A DNA stretch of 64,000 nt from Stictocephala bisonia (GCA_035578905.1 JAQJVL010000249.1:296001-360000), one strand, 5' to 3'. Counted from the first letter of the stretch, positions 10,531 through 23,018 are shown. Notes: generated by a model from the sequence alone, not told the origin. A program made the numbers and translations.

Positions 10531-10700
10531 AATATAATGGCCATTAAATATGTTGTGAGCTACGCGACCCTACATGCACACAACCAGCCATATATAATGG
10601 CCATTAAATATGTTGCGAGCTACACGACCCTACACGCACACAACCAGCTACATATAATGGCAATTAAATTTACCCCTACATGCACATAACCAGCCATATA
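10531..10700 (+). repeat. 60-bp tandem repeat, about 2.8 copies
   Basis: ATATAATGGCCATTAAATATG recurs at 10532 and 10592, and a variant follows at about 10652. Each is followed by GAGCTAC.CGACCCTACA and GCACACAACCAGC. The third copy has an internal deletion. The 60-bp period keeps a short frame open, but nothing suggests a gene. Confidence 0.85.
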
Positions 10701-11935
10701 TCTTTGAGTTTGGTAATTACGGTGCGCTAATCTAAATGAATATGTATGTCTTTCTCGTTTAAATTGGTTTATAGCCGACGTGGGTTATTTGAAACCTGGC
10801 AATTGAAGACGGCCACTCGTACTTTCCACCTATGACAATTTTAGGGTCTGATGCTAGAAACTTATTCTTGTTGAAAATCATATCCCTGGTTAGAATTCAG
10901 ATCGTTTTGGTAAACATTCTTTTCAATATAATTGATAAACTAGTCCAAAATATAGTTTTCGAGAGTGATCGAGCACGAGGTGCAATGTCTTGCAATTAGG
11001 GAAGATTCGGATACTTTATGATCTTATATAAGTATTGCACCTGTGCATGTATTTAAGTAAGAGGTACGTTGTACATGGTTGAAATAGGGATTGCAATGAA
11101 GGAACCACTAACTTTTCCTTCAAAATCGCATCCCTGCTGAACAGTATAACAGAAGTTCAGAAACAGTAATGTAGCCTATTCAATTAATAACCATTTAGTT
11201 TAGATTCACATTTCTTTATTGATACAAAACATTATTCAATCTCCCATGAAAAAATCCAATATTCGATTAAGTGTTTGATATATTTCATATTATTAAAAAA
11301 AACAATACAATATCTTTTATACATTTTATTGGTTAAGTTAAATTACAGTTTTAACTAAGATTACTAACTATAATAATAAATTAAGAACTCTCTTAAATAA
11401 AAGTATATGCATAGAAATAATGTGTTAATAGAAGAGTTATTGGCCTACTCATGGTGCAGTATCGATTGTTTGGGAGCAGACATTAAATGTATCACGTGAG
11501 ATAGCAAAAATTCATACTCCCTGCAAATCGTTGAATAGCGGCGTTATGTAAAGCGATTGATGAATATTGATTTTGAAAGGTTTGCACTTCAACAGCCATC
11601 AGCTGCCAAAACCGAAAGGAATGTTCAATACATCCCTTACAATGCTTCACTATATAATATATTGTACTTTTTACTCATACTTTCAAAAAGCGACCATTAA
11701 TTTTGCATCTAATGCATTGAGCTTATCCTTATAAATAAGACTCAATACAAAACGAAAAATATTATTAACAAATATAAAACAAAAGGTCATTGAAGGAATA
11801 ATTAAATAAAAAGTTATATTGTTTTTAAAATATGAGCAGGTTTAAATTCAAAGTATGATAGTACTTTTAATTCAGACTCTTTTTTTATATATATAAAAAT
11901 TATTTATAACTATGCTATGCTAACGTGAAGTATCA
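10701..11935. other. AT-rich stretch without a gene
   Basis: No coding region, tandem repeat or transposon end is recognised on either strand. Composition is uniform and AT-rich. Confidence 0.45.
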
Positions 11936-11957
11936 ACATTACTTGGCTAAACAACTT

Positions 11958-13124
11958 AGATACTTATACGTATCACTTAACTTAACACTTTCTGGACTGA
12001 TAACTACTAAAAACCAAACAATTTAGATACTTATACGTATCACTTAACTTAACACTTTCTGGACTGATAACTACTAAAAACCAAACAACTTAGATACTTA
12101 TACGTATCACTTAACACTTTCTGGACTGATAACTACTAAAAACCAAACAATTTAGATACTTATACGTATCACTTAACTTAACACTTTCTGGACTGATAAC
12201 TACTGAAAACCAAACAACTTAGGTACTTATACGTATTACTTAACACTTTCTGGACTGATAACTACTAAAAACCAAACAATTTAGATACTTATACGTATCA
12301 CTTAACTTAACACTTTCTGGACTGATAACTACTAAAAACCAAACAACTTAGATACTTATACGTATCACTTAACACTTTCTGGACTGATAACTACTAAAAA
12401 CCAAACAATTTAGATACCTATACGTATCACTTAACTTAACACTTTCTGGACTGATAACTAGTAAAAACCAAACAACTTAGATACTTATACGTATCACTTA
12501 ACTTAACACTTTCTGGACTGATAACTACTAAAAACCAAACAACTTAGGTACTTATACGTATCACTTAACACTTTCTGGACTGATAACTACTAAAAACCAA
12601 ACAATTTAGATACTTATACGTATCACTTAACTTAACACTTTCTGGACTGATAACTACTAAAAACCAAACAACTTAGATACTTATACGTATCACTTAACAC
12701 TTTCTGGACTGATAACTACTAAAAACCAAACAATTTAGATACTTATACGTATCACTTAACTTAACACTTTCTGGACTGATAACTACTAAAAACCAAACAA
12801 CTTAGATACTTATACGTATCACTTAACACTTTCTGGACTGATAACTACTAAAAACCAAACAATTTAGATACTTATACGTATCACTTAACTTAACACTTTC
12901 TGGACTGATAACTACTAAAAACCAAACAACTTAGATACTTATACGTATCACTTAACACTTTCTGGACTGATAACTACTAAAAACCAAACAATTTAGATAC
13001 CTATACGTATCACTTAACTTAACACTTTCTGGACTGATAACTAGTAAAAACCAAACAACTTAGATACTTATACGTATCACTTAACTTAACACTTTCTGGA
13101 CTGATAACTACTAAAAACCAAACA
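11958..13124 (+). repeat. 583-bp higher-order repeat, two copies
   Basis: Marker TAACTACT occurs at 12001, 12068, 12130, 12197, 12259, 12326, 12388, 12455, 12522 and then 12584. The spacings run 67,62,67,62,67,62,67,67,62 and then repeat in the same order. Private variants recur 583 bp apart: GATACCTATACG at 12413 and 12996, CAACTTAGGTAC at about 12540 and 13123. So a nine-monomer block of 583 bp was duplicated. Confidence 0.9.
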
Positions 13125-13147
13125 ACTTAGGTACTTATACGTATTAC

Positions 13148-13366
13148 CCTTGATTATATACACCTACAATAGATAAACCATCTAATAGGAATATTTGTGG
13201 CAGTAATTTTGTTAGTTAGTGTGGCCCGCAACCACAGCTGGTTTAAACTGCATTACATTTACATGGAGCTACACTAGCGCTCCTCAATGGACCACAAAAA
13301 GAGCTGATATTTTGAGACTCAAAATTTAACATTGGATGGGAAATCTATTTGTGTATAAAATCAATG
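13148..13366. mobile_element. 219-bp MITE inserted in the satellite
   Basis: Non-satellite sequence flanked by GTATTAC on both sides (13141-13147 and 13367-13373). Satellite reads cleanly across if the insert and one GTATTAC are removed. The ends are imperfect inverted repeats: CCTTGATTATATACAC on the left and CATTGATTTTATACAC on the right (read inward), 14 of 16 matching. No coding capacity. The 7-bp duplication does not clearly fit a superfamily I can name; an 8-bp hAT-like duplication with one mismatch is possible. Confidence 0.75.
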
Positions 13367-15106
13367 GTATTACTTAACTTAACACTTTATGAACTGATAA
13401 CTACTGAAAACCAAAGAACTTAGGTACTTATACGTATTACTTAACACTTTATGAACTGATAACTACTAAAAACCAAAGAACTTAGGTACTTATACGTATT
13501 ACGTAACTTAACACTTTATGAACTGATAACTACTGAAAACCAAAGAACTTAGGTACTTATACGTATTACTTAACTTAACACTTTCTGGACTGATAACTAC
13601 TAAAAACCAAACAATTTAGATACTTATACGTATTACTTAACTTAATACTTTCTGGACTGATAACTACTGAAAACCAAAGAACTTAGGTACTTATACGTAT
13701 TACTTAACTTAACACTTTATGAACTGATAACTACTAAAAACCAAAGAACTTAGGTACTTATACGTATTACTTAACTTAACACTTTATGAACTGATAACTA
13801 CTGAAAACCAAAGAACTTAGGTACTTATACGTATTATTTAACTTAATACTTTCTGGACTGACAACTACTGGAAACCAAAGAACTTAGGTAATCATACGTA
13901 TCACTTAACTTAACACTTTCTGGACTGATAACTACTAAAAACCAAACAACTTAGGTACTTATACGTATTACTTAACTTAACACTTTATGAACTGATAACT
14001 ACTAAAAACCAAACAACTTAGATACTAATACGTATTACTTAACTTAATACTTTCTGGACTGATAACTACTGGAAACCAAAGAACTTAGGTACTTATACGT
14101 ATTACTTAACTTAACACTTTCTGGACTGATAACTACTAAAAACCAAACAATTTAGATACTAATACGTATTACTTAACTTAATACTTTCTGGACTGATAAC
14201 TACTGGAAACCAAAGAACTTAGGTACTTATACGTATTACTTAACTTAACACTTTCTGGACTGATAACTACTAAAAACCAAACAATTTAGATACTTATACG
14301 TATTACTTAACTTAATACTTTCTGGACTGATAACTACTGGAAACCAAAGAACTTAGGTACTTATACGTATTACTTAACTTAACACTTTCTGGACTGATAA
14401 CTACTGAAAACCAAAGAACTTAGGTACTTATACGTATTACTTAACTTAATACTTTCTGGACTGATAACTACTGAAAACCAAACAATTTAGATACTTATAC
14501 GTATTACTTAACTTAATACTTTCTGGACTGATAACCACTGGAAACCAAAGAACTTAGGTACTTATACGTATTACTTAACTTAATACTTTCTGGACTGATA
14601 ACTACTGAAAACCAAACAATTTAGATACTTATACGTATTACTTAACTTAATACTTTCTGGACTGATAACTACTAGAAACCAAAGAACTTAGGTACTTATA
14701 CGTATTACTTAACTTAATACTTTCTGGACTGATAACTACTGAAAACCAAACAATTTAGATACTTATACGTATTACTTAACTTAACACTTTATGAACTGAT
14801 AACTACTGAAAACCAAAGAACTTAGGTACTTATACGTATTACTTAACTTAACACTTTCTGGACTGATAACTAGTGAAAACCAAACAATTTAGATACTTAT
14901 ACGTATTACTTAACTTAACACTTTATGAACTGATAACTACTGAAAACCAAAGAACTTAGATACTTATACGTATTACTTAACTTAACACTTTCTGGACTGA
15001 TAACTACTGAAAACCAAACAATTTAGATACTTATACGTATTACTTAACTTAACACTTTATGAACTGATAACTACTGTAAACCAAAGAACTTAGGGACTTA
15101 TACGTA

Positions 15107-16360
15107 TTATCTAACTTAATACTTTCTGGACTGATAACTACTAAAAACCAAACAACTTAGGTACTTATACGTATTACTTAACTTATCACTTTCTGGACTG
15201 ATAACTACTAAAAACCTAACAACTTAGGTACTTATTCGTATTACTTAACTTTACACTTTTTGGACTGATAACTACTGAAAAACAAACAATTTAGATACTT
15301 ATACGTATTACTTAACTTAACACTTTATGAACAGATAACTACTGAAAACTAAACAACTTAGATACTTATACGTTTTACTTAACTTATCACTTTCTGGACT
15401 GATAACTACTAAAAACCAAACAACTTAGGTACTTATACGTATTACTTAACTTATCACTTTCTGGACTGATAACTACTAAAAACCTAACAACTTAGGTACT
15501 TATTCGTATTACTTAACTTTACACTTTTTGGACTGATAACTACTGAAAAACAAACAATTTAGATACTTATACGTATTACTTAACTTAACACTTTATGAAC
15601 AGATAACTACTGAAAACTAAACAACTTAGATACTTATACGTTTTACTTAACTTAACACTTGATGAACTAATAACTACTGAAAACCAAACAACTTAGGTAC
15701 TTATACGTATTACTTAACTTATCACTTTCTGGACTGATAACTACTAAAAACCTAACAACTTAGGTACTTATTCGTATTACTTAACTTATCACTTTCTGGA
15801 CTGATAACTACTGAAAAACAAACAATTTAGATACTTATACGTATTACTTAACTTAACACTTTATGAACAGATAACTACTGAAAACTAAACAACTTAGATA
15901 CTTATACGTATTACTTAACTTAACACTTTATGAACTGATAACTACTGAAAACCAAAGAACTTAGATACTTATACGTATTACTTAACTTAACACTTTCTGG
16001 ACTGATAACTACTGAAAACCAAACAATTTAGATACTTATACGTATTACTTAACTTAACACTTTATGAACTGATAACTACTGTAAACCAAAGAACTTAGGT
16101 ACTTATACGTATTATCTAACTTAATACTTTCTGGACTGATAACTACTAAAAACCAAACAACTTAGGTACTTATACGTATTACTTAACTTATCACTTTCTG
16201 GACTGATAACTACTAAAAACCTAACAACTTAGGTACTTATTCGTATTACATAACTTTACACTTTTTGGACTGATAACTACTGAAAAACAAACAATTTAGA
16301 TACTTATACGTATTACTTAACTTAACACTTGATGAACTAATAACTACTGAAAACTAAACA
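15107..16360 (+). repeat. 268-bp higher-order repeat zone of the satellite
   Basis: The private variant AACCTAACAACTTAGGTAC followed by TTATTCGTA occurs at 15213, 15481, 15749 and 16218. Steps are 268, 268 and 469 bp, that is 4, 4 and 7 monomers of 67 bp. Associated variants (CTTTTTGGACTG, TGAACAGATAAC) keep the same order. This is a second, independent higher-order amplification within the satellite. Confidence 0.85.
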
Positions 16361-16497
16361 ACTTAGATACTTATACGTATTACTTAACTTAACACTTTCT
16401 GGACTGATAACTACTGAAAACCAAAGTCCTTAGGTACTTATACGTATTACTTAACTTAACACTTTCTGGACTGATAACTACTAAAAACCAAACAACT

Positions 16498-17908
16498 TGA
16501 GACCCATCCCCCCCCAAAGCTGGAAAGCGTGCTAACTGGGGGGATGGCTCAAAACAAGTCGAGCTATGGGATCACGGGTGGCAGTTGGTGGGTCAAAATA
16601 AAACTCGGCAGCTGAGCAAACTAAATTTATTATCAAGAAAACTGCAAAACTGGCTGGCAGAAGGCCACAATGTAAATTCGCACTTAAATAAATAACAAGA
16701 TAACAAAAATTAACAATATAATACAGACGCTACAAAAACAACAAACTCTACAAATACTCCATATAACAATTACAAACTGTATGGCCTATCTGCAGTTTAG
16801 CCAGAGACACCCAAAACGTAAGCAATTAAAGCCCCAATAAAAAGTGAAGAATATTATAAAAATTTTGGTATCACCAATTACACCGGCAATTTAGCCCACA
16901 TCCCTTGATTCCACCGAGGCCAGGGAGTAAGCCGGAATCCCTGGGCAGCTCCGAATAAGAAGTTAAGCAAAAGTACAATAATCCCCTTTTGGTGAGTTTA
17001 AAAATTAAACAATTTAAAAAAAAAAATATAACCCGGTACCGTACTAGTAAAAAGTCCCTTCAAGACACCCCTAATACACTACACGAAGAAATAAATAACA
17101 CTAACTATATCACTAGGCCTAAACAATAATTTGAACAATTCCTTAATTTAAACAGTATAAGAAAAACTTAGGCCCACAAAATAATTACTGATTCTAATTA
17201 TATAAAAAAACCAAATTTAACAATAGAGCCGAACTAATATAAACATTTAAACAACTATAACAAAATAAACTACGTAAAGATTAACAATAACAATAAATAT
17301 GACCCCAAAAGTTTTTTGTTCTGGCTTTTGTATTCTGAAAAGTCTTTTTTTTCTTTTAATAAATCGTTATAACTCTTTATAAGTCCCCTGGCTGTTTCAG
17401 ACCCAATTACGGGGCAGTCCTTAGGCCTAGGCCTCATCCAATAGTTCAGCACCATTTTTTTTCTTTTTCTTTTTTCACAAATTCACTACCCCCAACTCAG
17501 CCGCCGGGAAAAAAGATGGAACGCACTGACCTGAGGACTGAAGAAAACACCCAGATGTAGGGAATGGCAGCTTAGTCGCAACATGTGCTCTACGACTTGG
17601 TCCTCAGGCCAGGCAGGCAGTGTAGAAGGTCGACCTTCCCCGGACGGCAGGCCGAGGGCTGAACGCCCCACTCAAGGACCCTGGAGTTTTAGAGTCTCTA
17701 GCTGATCATGGTAATCTCAGCAGGCAGAGCCAAAGACAAAATGACGGCCAACCTGACAGACACTTTGGACACAGCTGGAACACGGAACGACTAAGTCCGA
17801 GCCAACGGCCACCAAAGTAAGCGAATCGCCGGGCACAAGCGGTCTCAGGCAGCCCGGCAGATCACGAAGAAAAAAAAACGAAATGTACCGGTCAAAAGAC
17901 CCGGTACA
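16498..17908. mobile_element. 1,411-bp TG...CA insertion with 4-bp target duplication, probable solo LTR
   Basis: The satellite breaks at 16497 and resumes at 17909. Removing the insert and one AACT (16494-16497 / 17909-17912) restores the monomer exactly. The insert starts TGAGACCC and ends GGTACA, consistent with LTR termini, and 4 bp fits Ty3/gypsy-type integration. Both ends are palindromic. At the left, TGAG..CCATCCCCCC pairs with GGGGGGATGGCTCA at about 16542. At the right, TGTACCGG (17884) pairs with CCGGTACA. GC-rich blocks at 17380-17890 differ from the surroundings. No pol gene; short frames on the minus strand (17270-17671) are not convincing. A Ginger-like DNA element (also TG..CA, 4 bp) is less likely because long inverted ends are absent. 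Orientation unknown. Confidence 0.65.
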
Positions 17909-18877
17909 AACTTAGGTACTTATACGTATTACTTAACTTAATACTTTCTGGACTGATAACTACTGAAAACCAAACAACTTAGGTACTTATACGTATTACT
18001 TAACTTAACACTTTCTGGACTGATAACTACTGAAAACCAAACAACTTAGGTACTTATACGTATTACTTAACTTAATACTTTCTGGACTGATAACTACTGG
18101 AAACCAAAGAACTTAGGTACTTATACGTATCACTTAACTTAACACTTTCTGGACTGATAACTACTGAAAACCAAACAAATTGTTGGAATCTAATTTATTG
18201 TGAAAATCTTTTAAAACTAATAGTAATTACCATTGTGTTTTGGTAATGTGAACTGAACAATTAATTTACAACTTATATTATATTTTCACATAATTTCAGC
18301 CAATCTTATTGGGGTGAAAGAGTTAAATCTAAAGCAAATATTTATAAAGTAATAAAAAACATTATTAATACTTTGTGAATTGTTATAGTTATTGCTTGTT
18401 ATATTGTGTATAATTTGGAAAACGATTGTATTATTCATATGGCAAAATAAATCCGTCATATGGTAAGAAGGAGGAAAGTATGTTCACATGCTTAAATTAA
18501 CATAAAAATACGCCAATTAAGTTGTCTATGGTGTAACAATTCAAGATAATTTATTCAGAGACGAGTATAAAATTACCCATCTTATTATTTTATTGTACCC
18601 ATGAAAAATAGTAAGAAACCTTAATAGGATTGTTTGTAATAGAATTTTTTAAAGAGGGGCGTTTTCTAGCTTAAAACGAATATAACACCATTTCTGTGTA
18701 AAGATGACGCTTCTTTCACAGAATAACTAAGTTCATAAATAACACTTATACCTTTCATCTATTTATTCAATTTCAAAGTGTTCACAATTTTAGTCACTAA
18801 CACTCAGCTTTATTCCTAGTTTTCTTCTGCGTCAATTCCAAGGTTTAAAAGTTATAGATCGTCTTATTTTAACTGGC

Positions 18878-18960
18878 GAAGTTAGGGCTAAGAAGCCCTC
18901 TTTAACACTTAACCTGGGGACCAACGGCTTAAAGTGACTTCCGAACCACGGGAGCGGCAG
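18878..18960 (+). repeat. Dispersed repeat fragment shared with 61674
   Basis: GAAGTTAGGGCTAAGAAGCC, then TTTAACACTTAACCTG and CCAACGGCTTAAAGTG. The copy at 61674-61735 shares GAAGTTAGGGCTAAGAAGCC and TCAACGGCTTAGTG. It is probably the 3' end of a LINE or a SINE; a named family would need a library search. Confidence 0.55.
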
Positions 18961-19379
18961 GTCAAAAACTTTTAATGTCATATCGATATCGAACCCGGGC
19001 TGACTACATACAGTTTCACACATCTCAGTGCATATGTGTACATTAAGTATATTTGTATACAAGGAGTATCGGTTTTACCACGCTTGGCGCTACAAGAAAG
19101 CATCGATATGTAAAAGTTGAAAATTTTAATCGAACTAGTTTTGAAATAAATATACTCTAGTTATTTCATAAAGTATTTTTAAAACAAGTTTATATTAAAC
19201 AGAAGGATGAAAATACCCTTCAAAGTTAAATATGAATATTAAACTCATTGACTGGTAATGTTGGGTGTTATATGTACAGTAACTTGTAATCCATTAAGGA
19301 ATGTTAACATGAACTTATAACTGTTAAACGTAAATAATCTGTTAACAGTTTGTACGTTTTTCAAAATTTTCATCAGAAT

Positions 19380-19421
19380 TCTATGCACATGTTTGGAGAT
19401 AAAAATGAACATGTGCATAGA
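19380..19421. other. 14-bp perfect inverted repeat (hairpin)
   Basis: TCTATGCACATGTT at 19380-19393 is exactly inverted at 19408-19421 with a 14-base loop. No T-run or gene nearby gives it a role; it may be the core of a small palindromic element. Confidence 0.6.
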
Positions 19422-20044
19422 AATTAACGAAAGGAAACTGTTGCGGCATGATTCATACATATTTAGATATGCGTTTTATTTTACTTAAATGCAAAAATGT
19501 TAATTTAACTCTGGACAAAGGAGGTTAACACTCGATAAAAATTCGTGAAATAAATACCAAGACTATAATTATATTTTCTTACATTTATATTTAAGATAAA
19601 CGAACAATAAAAACGTAAGAGATTTGTCTTCACGTCTACACAGCTGATAAATGATTCCGTGTGACTTTAATAAAAATAGGATTTAAGAGCAAATTTAATT
19701 TTAAAAGATTAAAGGAGTATTATATTTAATATAATAATATCAACAGGAAATAAAATAAGAATTAATAATCTAAACTTTTTAACTCTATTTAACTTGATAC
19801 ATAAACAATTTATAAGTATTCGTACATGTTATTAAACTATTATTTTTGTAAATGAAAATAACTTTGACGTTTTAAAGGAATATTTGTTATTTATGGATGA
19901 AAGAACGTCAAGACTTAGGTAATAATGCAATATTCAAGTATTTCATAACCTCATAAAAGCATTATTTAAAAATTCCTTTAGATTGTGATTATCTAAATAC
20001 TTGATCAAAATACTATTATTAGATGAATAAAGAAGAAAACTCGC

Positions 20045-21530
20045 TTTACAAAGATCAACATCAACACTGACCTATGACATTGTATGAACGTAACTGACTT
20101 CAACGTCAATGCTGACCTAAGGAATTGAATGAAAGTAACTGGCGTCAACGTCAATGCTGACCTAAGGAATTGAATGAACGTAACTAGCGTCAACGTCAAT
20201 GCTGACCTACAGAATTGTATGAACGTAACTGGCGTCAACCCTAATGCTGACCTACGGCATTGTATAAACTTAACTGGCTTCAACGTCAATGCTGACCTAA
20301 GGAATTGTATGAACGTAACTAGCGTCAACGTCAATGCTGACCTAAGGAATTGTATGAACGTAACTGGCTTCAACCCTAATGCTGACCTACGGCATTGTAT
20401 GAACTTAACTGGCTTCAACGTCAATGCTGACCTAAGGAATTGAATGAACGTAACTAGCGTCAACGTCAATGCTGACCTAAGGAATTGTATGAACGTAACT
20501 AGCGTCAACGTCAATGCTGACCTACAGAATTGTATGAACGTAACTGACTTCAACGTCAATGCTGACCTAAGGAATTGTATGAACGTAACTAGCGTCAACG
20601 TCAATGCTGACCTACAGAATTGTATGAACGTAATTGGCGTCAACCCTAATGCTGACCTACGGCATTGTATGAACTTAACTGGCTTCAACGTCAATGCTGA
20701 CCTAAGGAATTGTATGAACGTAACTAGCGTCAACGTCAATGCTGACGTAAGGAATTGTATGAACGTTACTAGCGTCAACGTCAATGCTGACCTACAGAAT
20801 TGTATGAACGTAACTGGCGTCAACCCTAATGCTGACCTAAGGAATTGAATGAACGTAACTGGCGTCAACGTCAATGCTGACCTAAGGAATTGTATGACCG
20901 TAACTAGCGTCAACGTCAATGCTGACCTACAGAATTGTATGAACGTAACTGGCGTCAACCCTAATGCTGACCTACGGAATTGTATGAACGTAACTAGCGT
21001 CAACGTCAATGCTGACCTACAGAATTGTATGAACGTAACTGGCGTCAACCCTAATGCTGACCTACGGAATTGTATGAACGTAACTGGCGTCAACCCTAAT
21101 GCTGACCTACGGAATTGTATGAACGTAACTGGCGTCAACGTCAATGCTGACCTACGGAATTGTATGAACGTAACTAGCGTCAACGTCAATGCTGACCTAC
21201 AGAATTGTATGAACGTAACTGGCGTCAACCCTAATGCTGACCTACAGAATTGTATGAACGTAACTAGCGTCAACGTCAATGCTGACCTACGGAATTGTAT
21301 GAACGTAACTGGCGTCAACCCTAATGCTGACCTACAGAATTGTATGAACGTAACTGGCGTCAACCCTAATGCTGACCTACGGAATTGTATGAACGTAACT
21401 GGCGTCAACGTCAATGCTGACCTGCGGAATTGTATGAACGTCTGGCGTCAACGTCAATGCTGACCTGCGGAATTGTATGAACGTCTGGCGTCAACGTTAA
21501 TGCTGACCTACGGCATTGTATGAACTTAAC
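20045..21530. repeat. 45-bp minisatellite, about 33 copies, open on both strands
   Basis: Unit: TGTATGAACGTAACTGGCGT, then CAACCCTAATGCTGACCTACGGAAT. Three or four unit types differ at GGCGT/AGCGT/GGCTT, CCCT/GTCA and ACAG/AAGG/ACGG. On the plus strand the 15-residue unit reads MNVTGVNPNADLRNC with variants. The frame is closed by TGA where TTGTATGA became TTGAATGA (before 20174, 20444 and 20849). On the minus strand a 469-residue frame runs through (LTPVTFIQFRRSALG-type units). Openness follows from a period divisible by three in a homogenised array, so I do not call a gene. The last copies (21437-21490) lose a few bases and the array decays by 21530. Confidence 0.95.
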
Positions 21531-21534
21531 TGGC

Positions 21535-21903
21535 TTTCACCCAACTCTCTCTTAAAACTAAAGTTAAATTCCACAACTGTTTACACATAAAAGTTATTAG
21601 GCTTGTTTTGTAACCACTTATTTTTATATGTTCCTTTGCGGACTATTTAATCAATGCCAACTCTTACTTGAACTATCTCAGAAGAAAGTGGAAAAATTTA
21701 ATATGTTATTTACCATAGCTATGTTTACATAGTTATATATAACTTATACTAGTTAGAATAAATGTAGTAGAGGAAACCAGCCAAATTCAAACCCCCGATG
21801 GTCCTGGCTCTGCATTGCTCTGAATTCTGGCGACGAGGCATGGAATTAGTAGTTTAAGTTACCACCGAACTTTTGTGGAGCGCTCGCGTCAACTGCTTCA
21901 TTT
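21535..21903. other. AT-rich spacer without a gene
   Basis: Nothing coding. The last 120 bp become more CpG-rich as the piggyBac-like element approaches. Confidence 0.4.
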
Positions 21904-23018
21904 TTAACCCTTTGCGATCGTGCGGCCTGGCTGCCGGGCCACAACAAATTCCAGACAGTTCGGAATAATTTATTGGTGAGTTGTCCTCGCCGCTCGCGTG
22001 GCCCGTCTCCCGGGCCGTGCCGTTCTCAGCACCAGCTCGGTATTTAACATGGTGCCTACCTCCTATCAACTCAGAATTATTTACTGCTACAAGCGGCAAT
22101 ATTGACATCGGATATTTAAAACTTTAAAAACTAGTACCCGATACTTTATAAAACTATTGTAAATTATACATTTAAACAGACCATTTAATAAATATGAACG
22201 TCAATTTAATTGTAAAATACTAGTTTCATTGGTTACTTATTTAAAAAAATTAAATAAATGATAGTTTGCAAATCTACTTGTGCAGTCACTAATAAAATTT
22301 GCTATTTTATTATAATAATTAATATCCTGACTGTCTATTTTGTACATAACATTTATATTGAAAGTTATTAGTATTCGATAAAATTAAAAAAGTTTACCTT
22401 GCTATTTATTTAATAACGAAATTCTCTATAAATATATTTGTTACCTATGCACTCACAATGGATTTGTCTCTTTACTTTATCGTGAATAAAAATAGTTTAC
22501 CAACGTTTTATAAATAAATAATTATTATGATGATTGTTTATATCATTAAGTAACTGTTGTGTTGGTGTAACTACAAATAAGAAATTATTAAAATACAAAA
22601 TTAACAGCCTAAAAAGGATGTAAACAACTGTCAAACATTCACTGCAATAGCCTACGTGATTAGGCAGTGGAAGACATATTGTTATTTTATATTCTCCTGT
22701 GATTTGATTGGCAGTAAAATAAAAACAGCTAGTGTTTCATTTAGTTCAATAGTTTCTCGTTTGATGTCAGCACTTTACGGCTACACCAGCACAATGTAAT
22801 TATTTCTAAATGGAGAAAGAATTTATTGGGCAGTAACACAGGCCATACGACCGTAGAAGGAATTCTATAGTGGCCAGTCAGCCGGGCCACGCGTGCGCTG
22901 AGGACAACACAAGTCGAAACTAATATGAGTTGGCGCAAAAATGGCTGTGGGCCGTGAGCCAGGCCACGCGTCCGCAGAGGACAACCCATATATTTCAATG
23001 TTGATCGCAAAGGGTTAA
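21904..23018. mobile_element. Non-autonomous piggyBac-like element
   Basis: TTAA at 21904-21907 and 23015-23018 flank inverted ends CCCTTTGCGATC (21908-21919) and GATCGCAAAGGG (23003-23014). A TTAA target with CCC-type ends is the hallmark of piggyBac-like elements. Subterminal CpG-rich blocks repeat GGCC-rich motifs (GCGGCCTGGCTGCCGGGCC, GGCCACGCGTGCG, GGCCACGCGTCCG). The 600-bp middle is AT-rich. No transposase: the 109-residue minus frame at 22741-23070 crosses the element end and is not protein-like. Confidence 0.75.

Larger units (their letters stand above)
11936..18178 (+). repeat. 67/62-bp satellite array (interrupted)
   Basis: About 4.6 kb of satellite once the insertions at 13148-13366 and 16498-17908 are set aside, roughly 70 monomers. 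The monomer carries CTTAACACTTTCTGGACTG, ATAACTACTAAAAACCAAAC and TAGATACTTATACGTAT. Monomers are 67 bp, or 62 bp when one TTAAC is missing. From 13374 on, variants with CTTTATGAACTGATAACTAC and AAAGAACTTAGGTAC dominate. Two zones show higher-order repeats. No open frame is maintained. The array ends at about 18178. Confidence 0.97.
18179..20040. other. AT-rich stretch with repeat relics, no gene
   Basis: No supported gene. Contains a dispersed-repeat fragment (18878-18960) and a small hairpin (19380-19421), listed separately. Nothing else is recognised. Confidence 0.45.

Noticed and set aside
17270..17671. Two minus-strand frames inside the 1.41-kb insertion as genes
   Set aside because: Both are about 61 residues, lack motifs and sit in compositionally odd sequence. 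An LTR need not be coding.
20005..21414. A 469-residue minus-strand frame as a repetitive secreted or structural protein gene
   Set aside because: It lies wholly within a homogeneous 45-bp array, begins and ends at arbitrary points, and has no signal peptide, splice context or promoter. Period 45 makes openness trivial.
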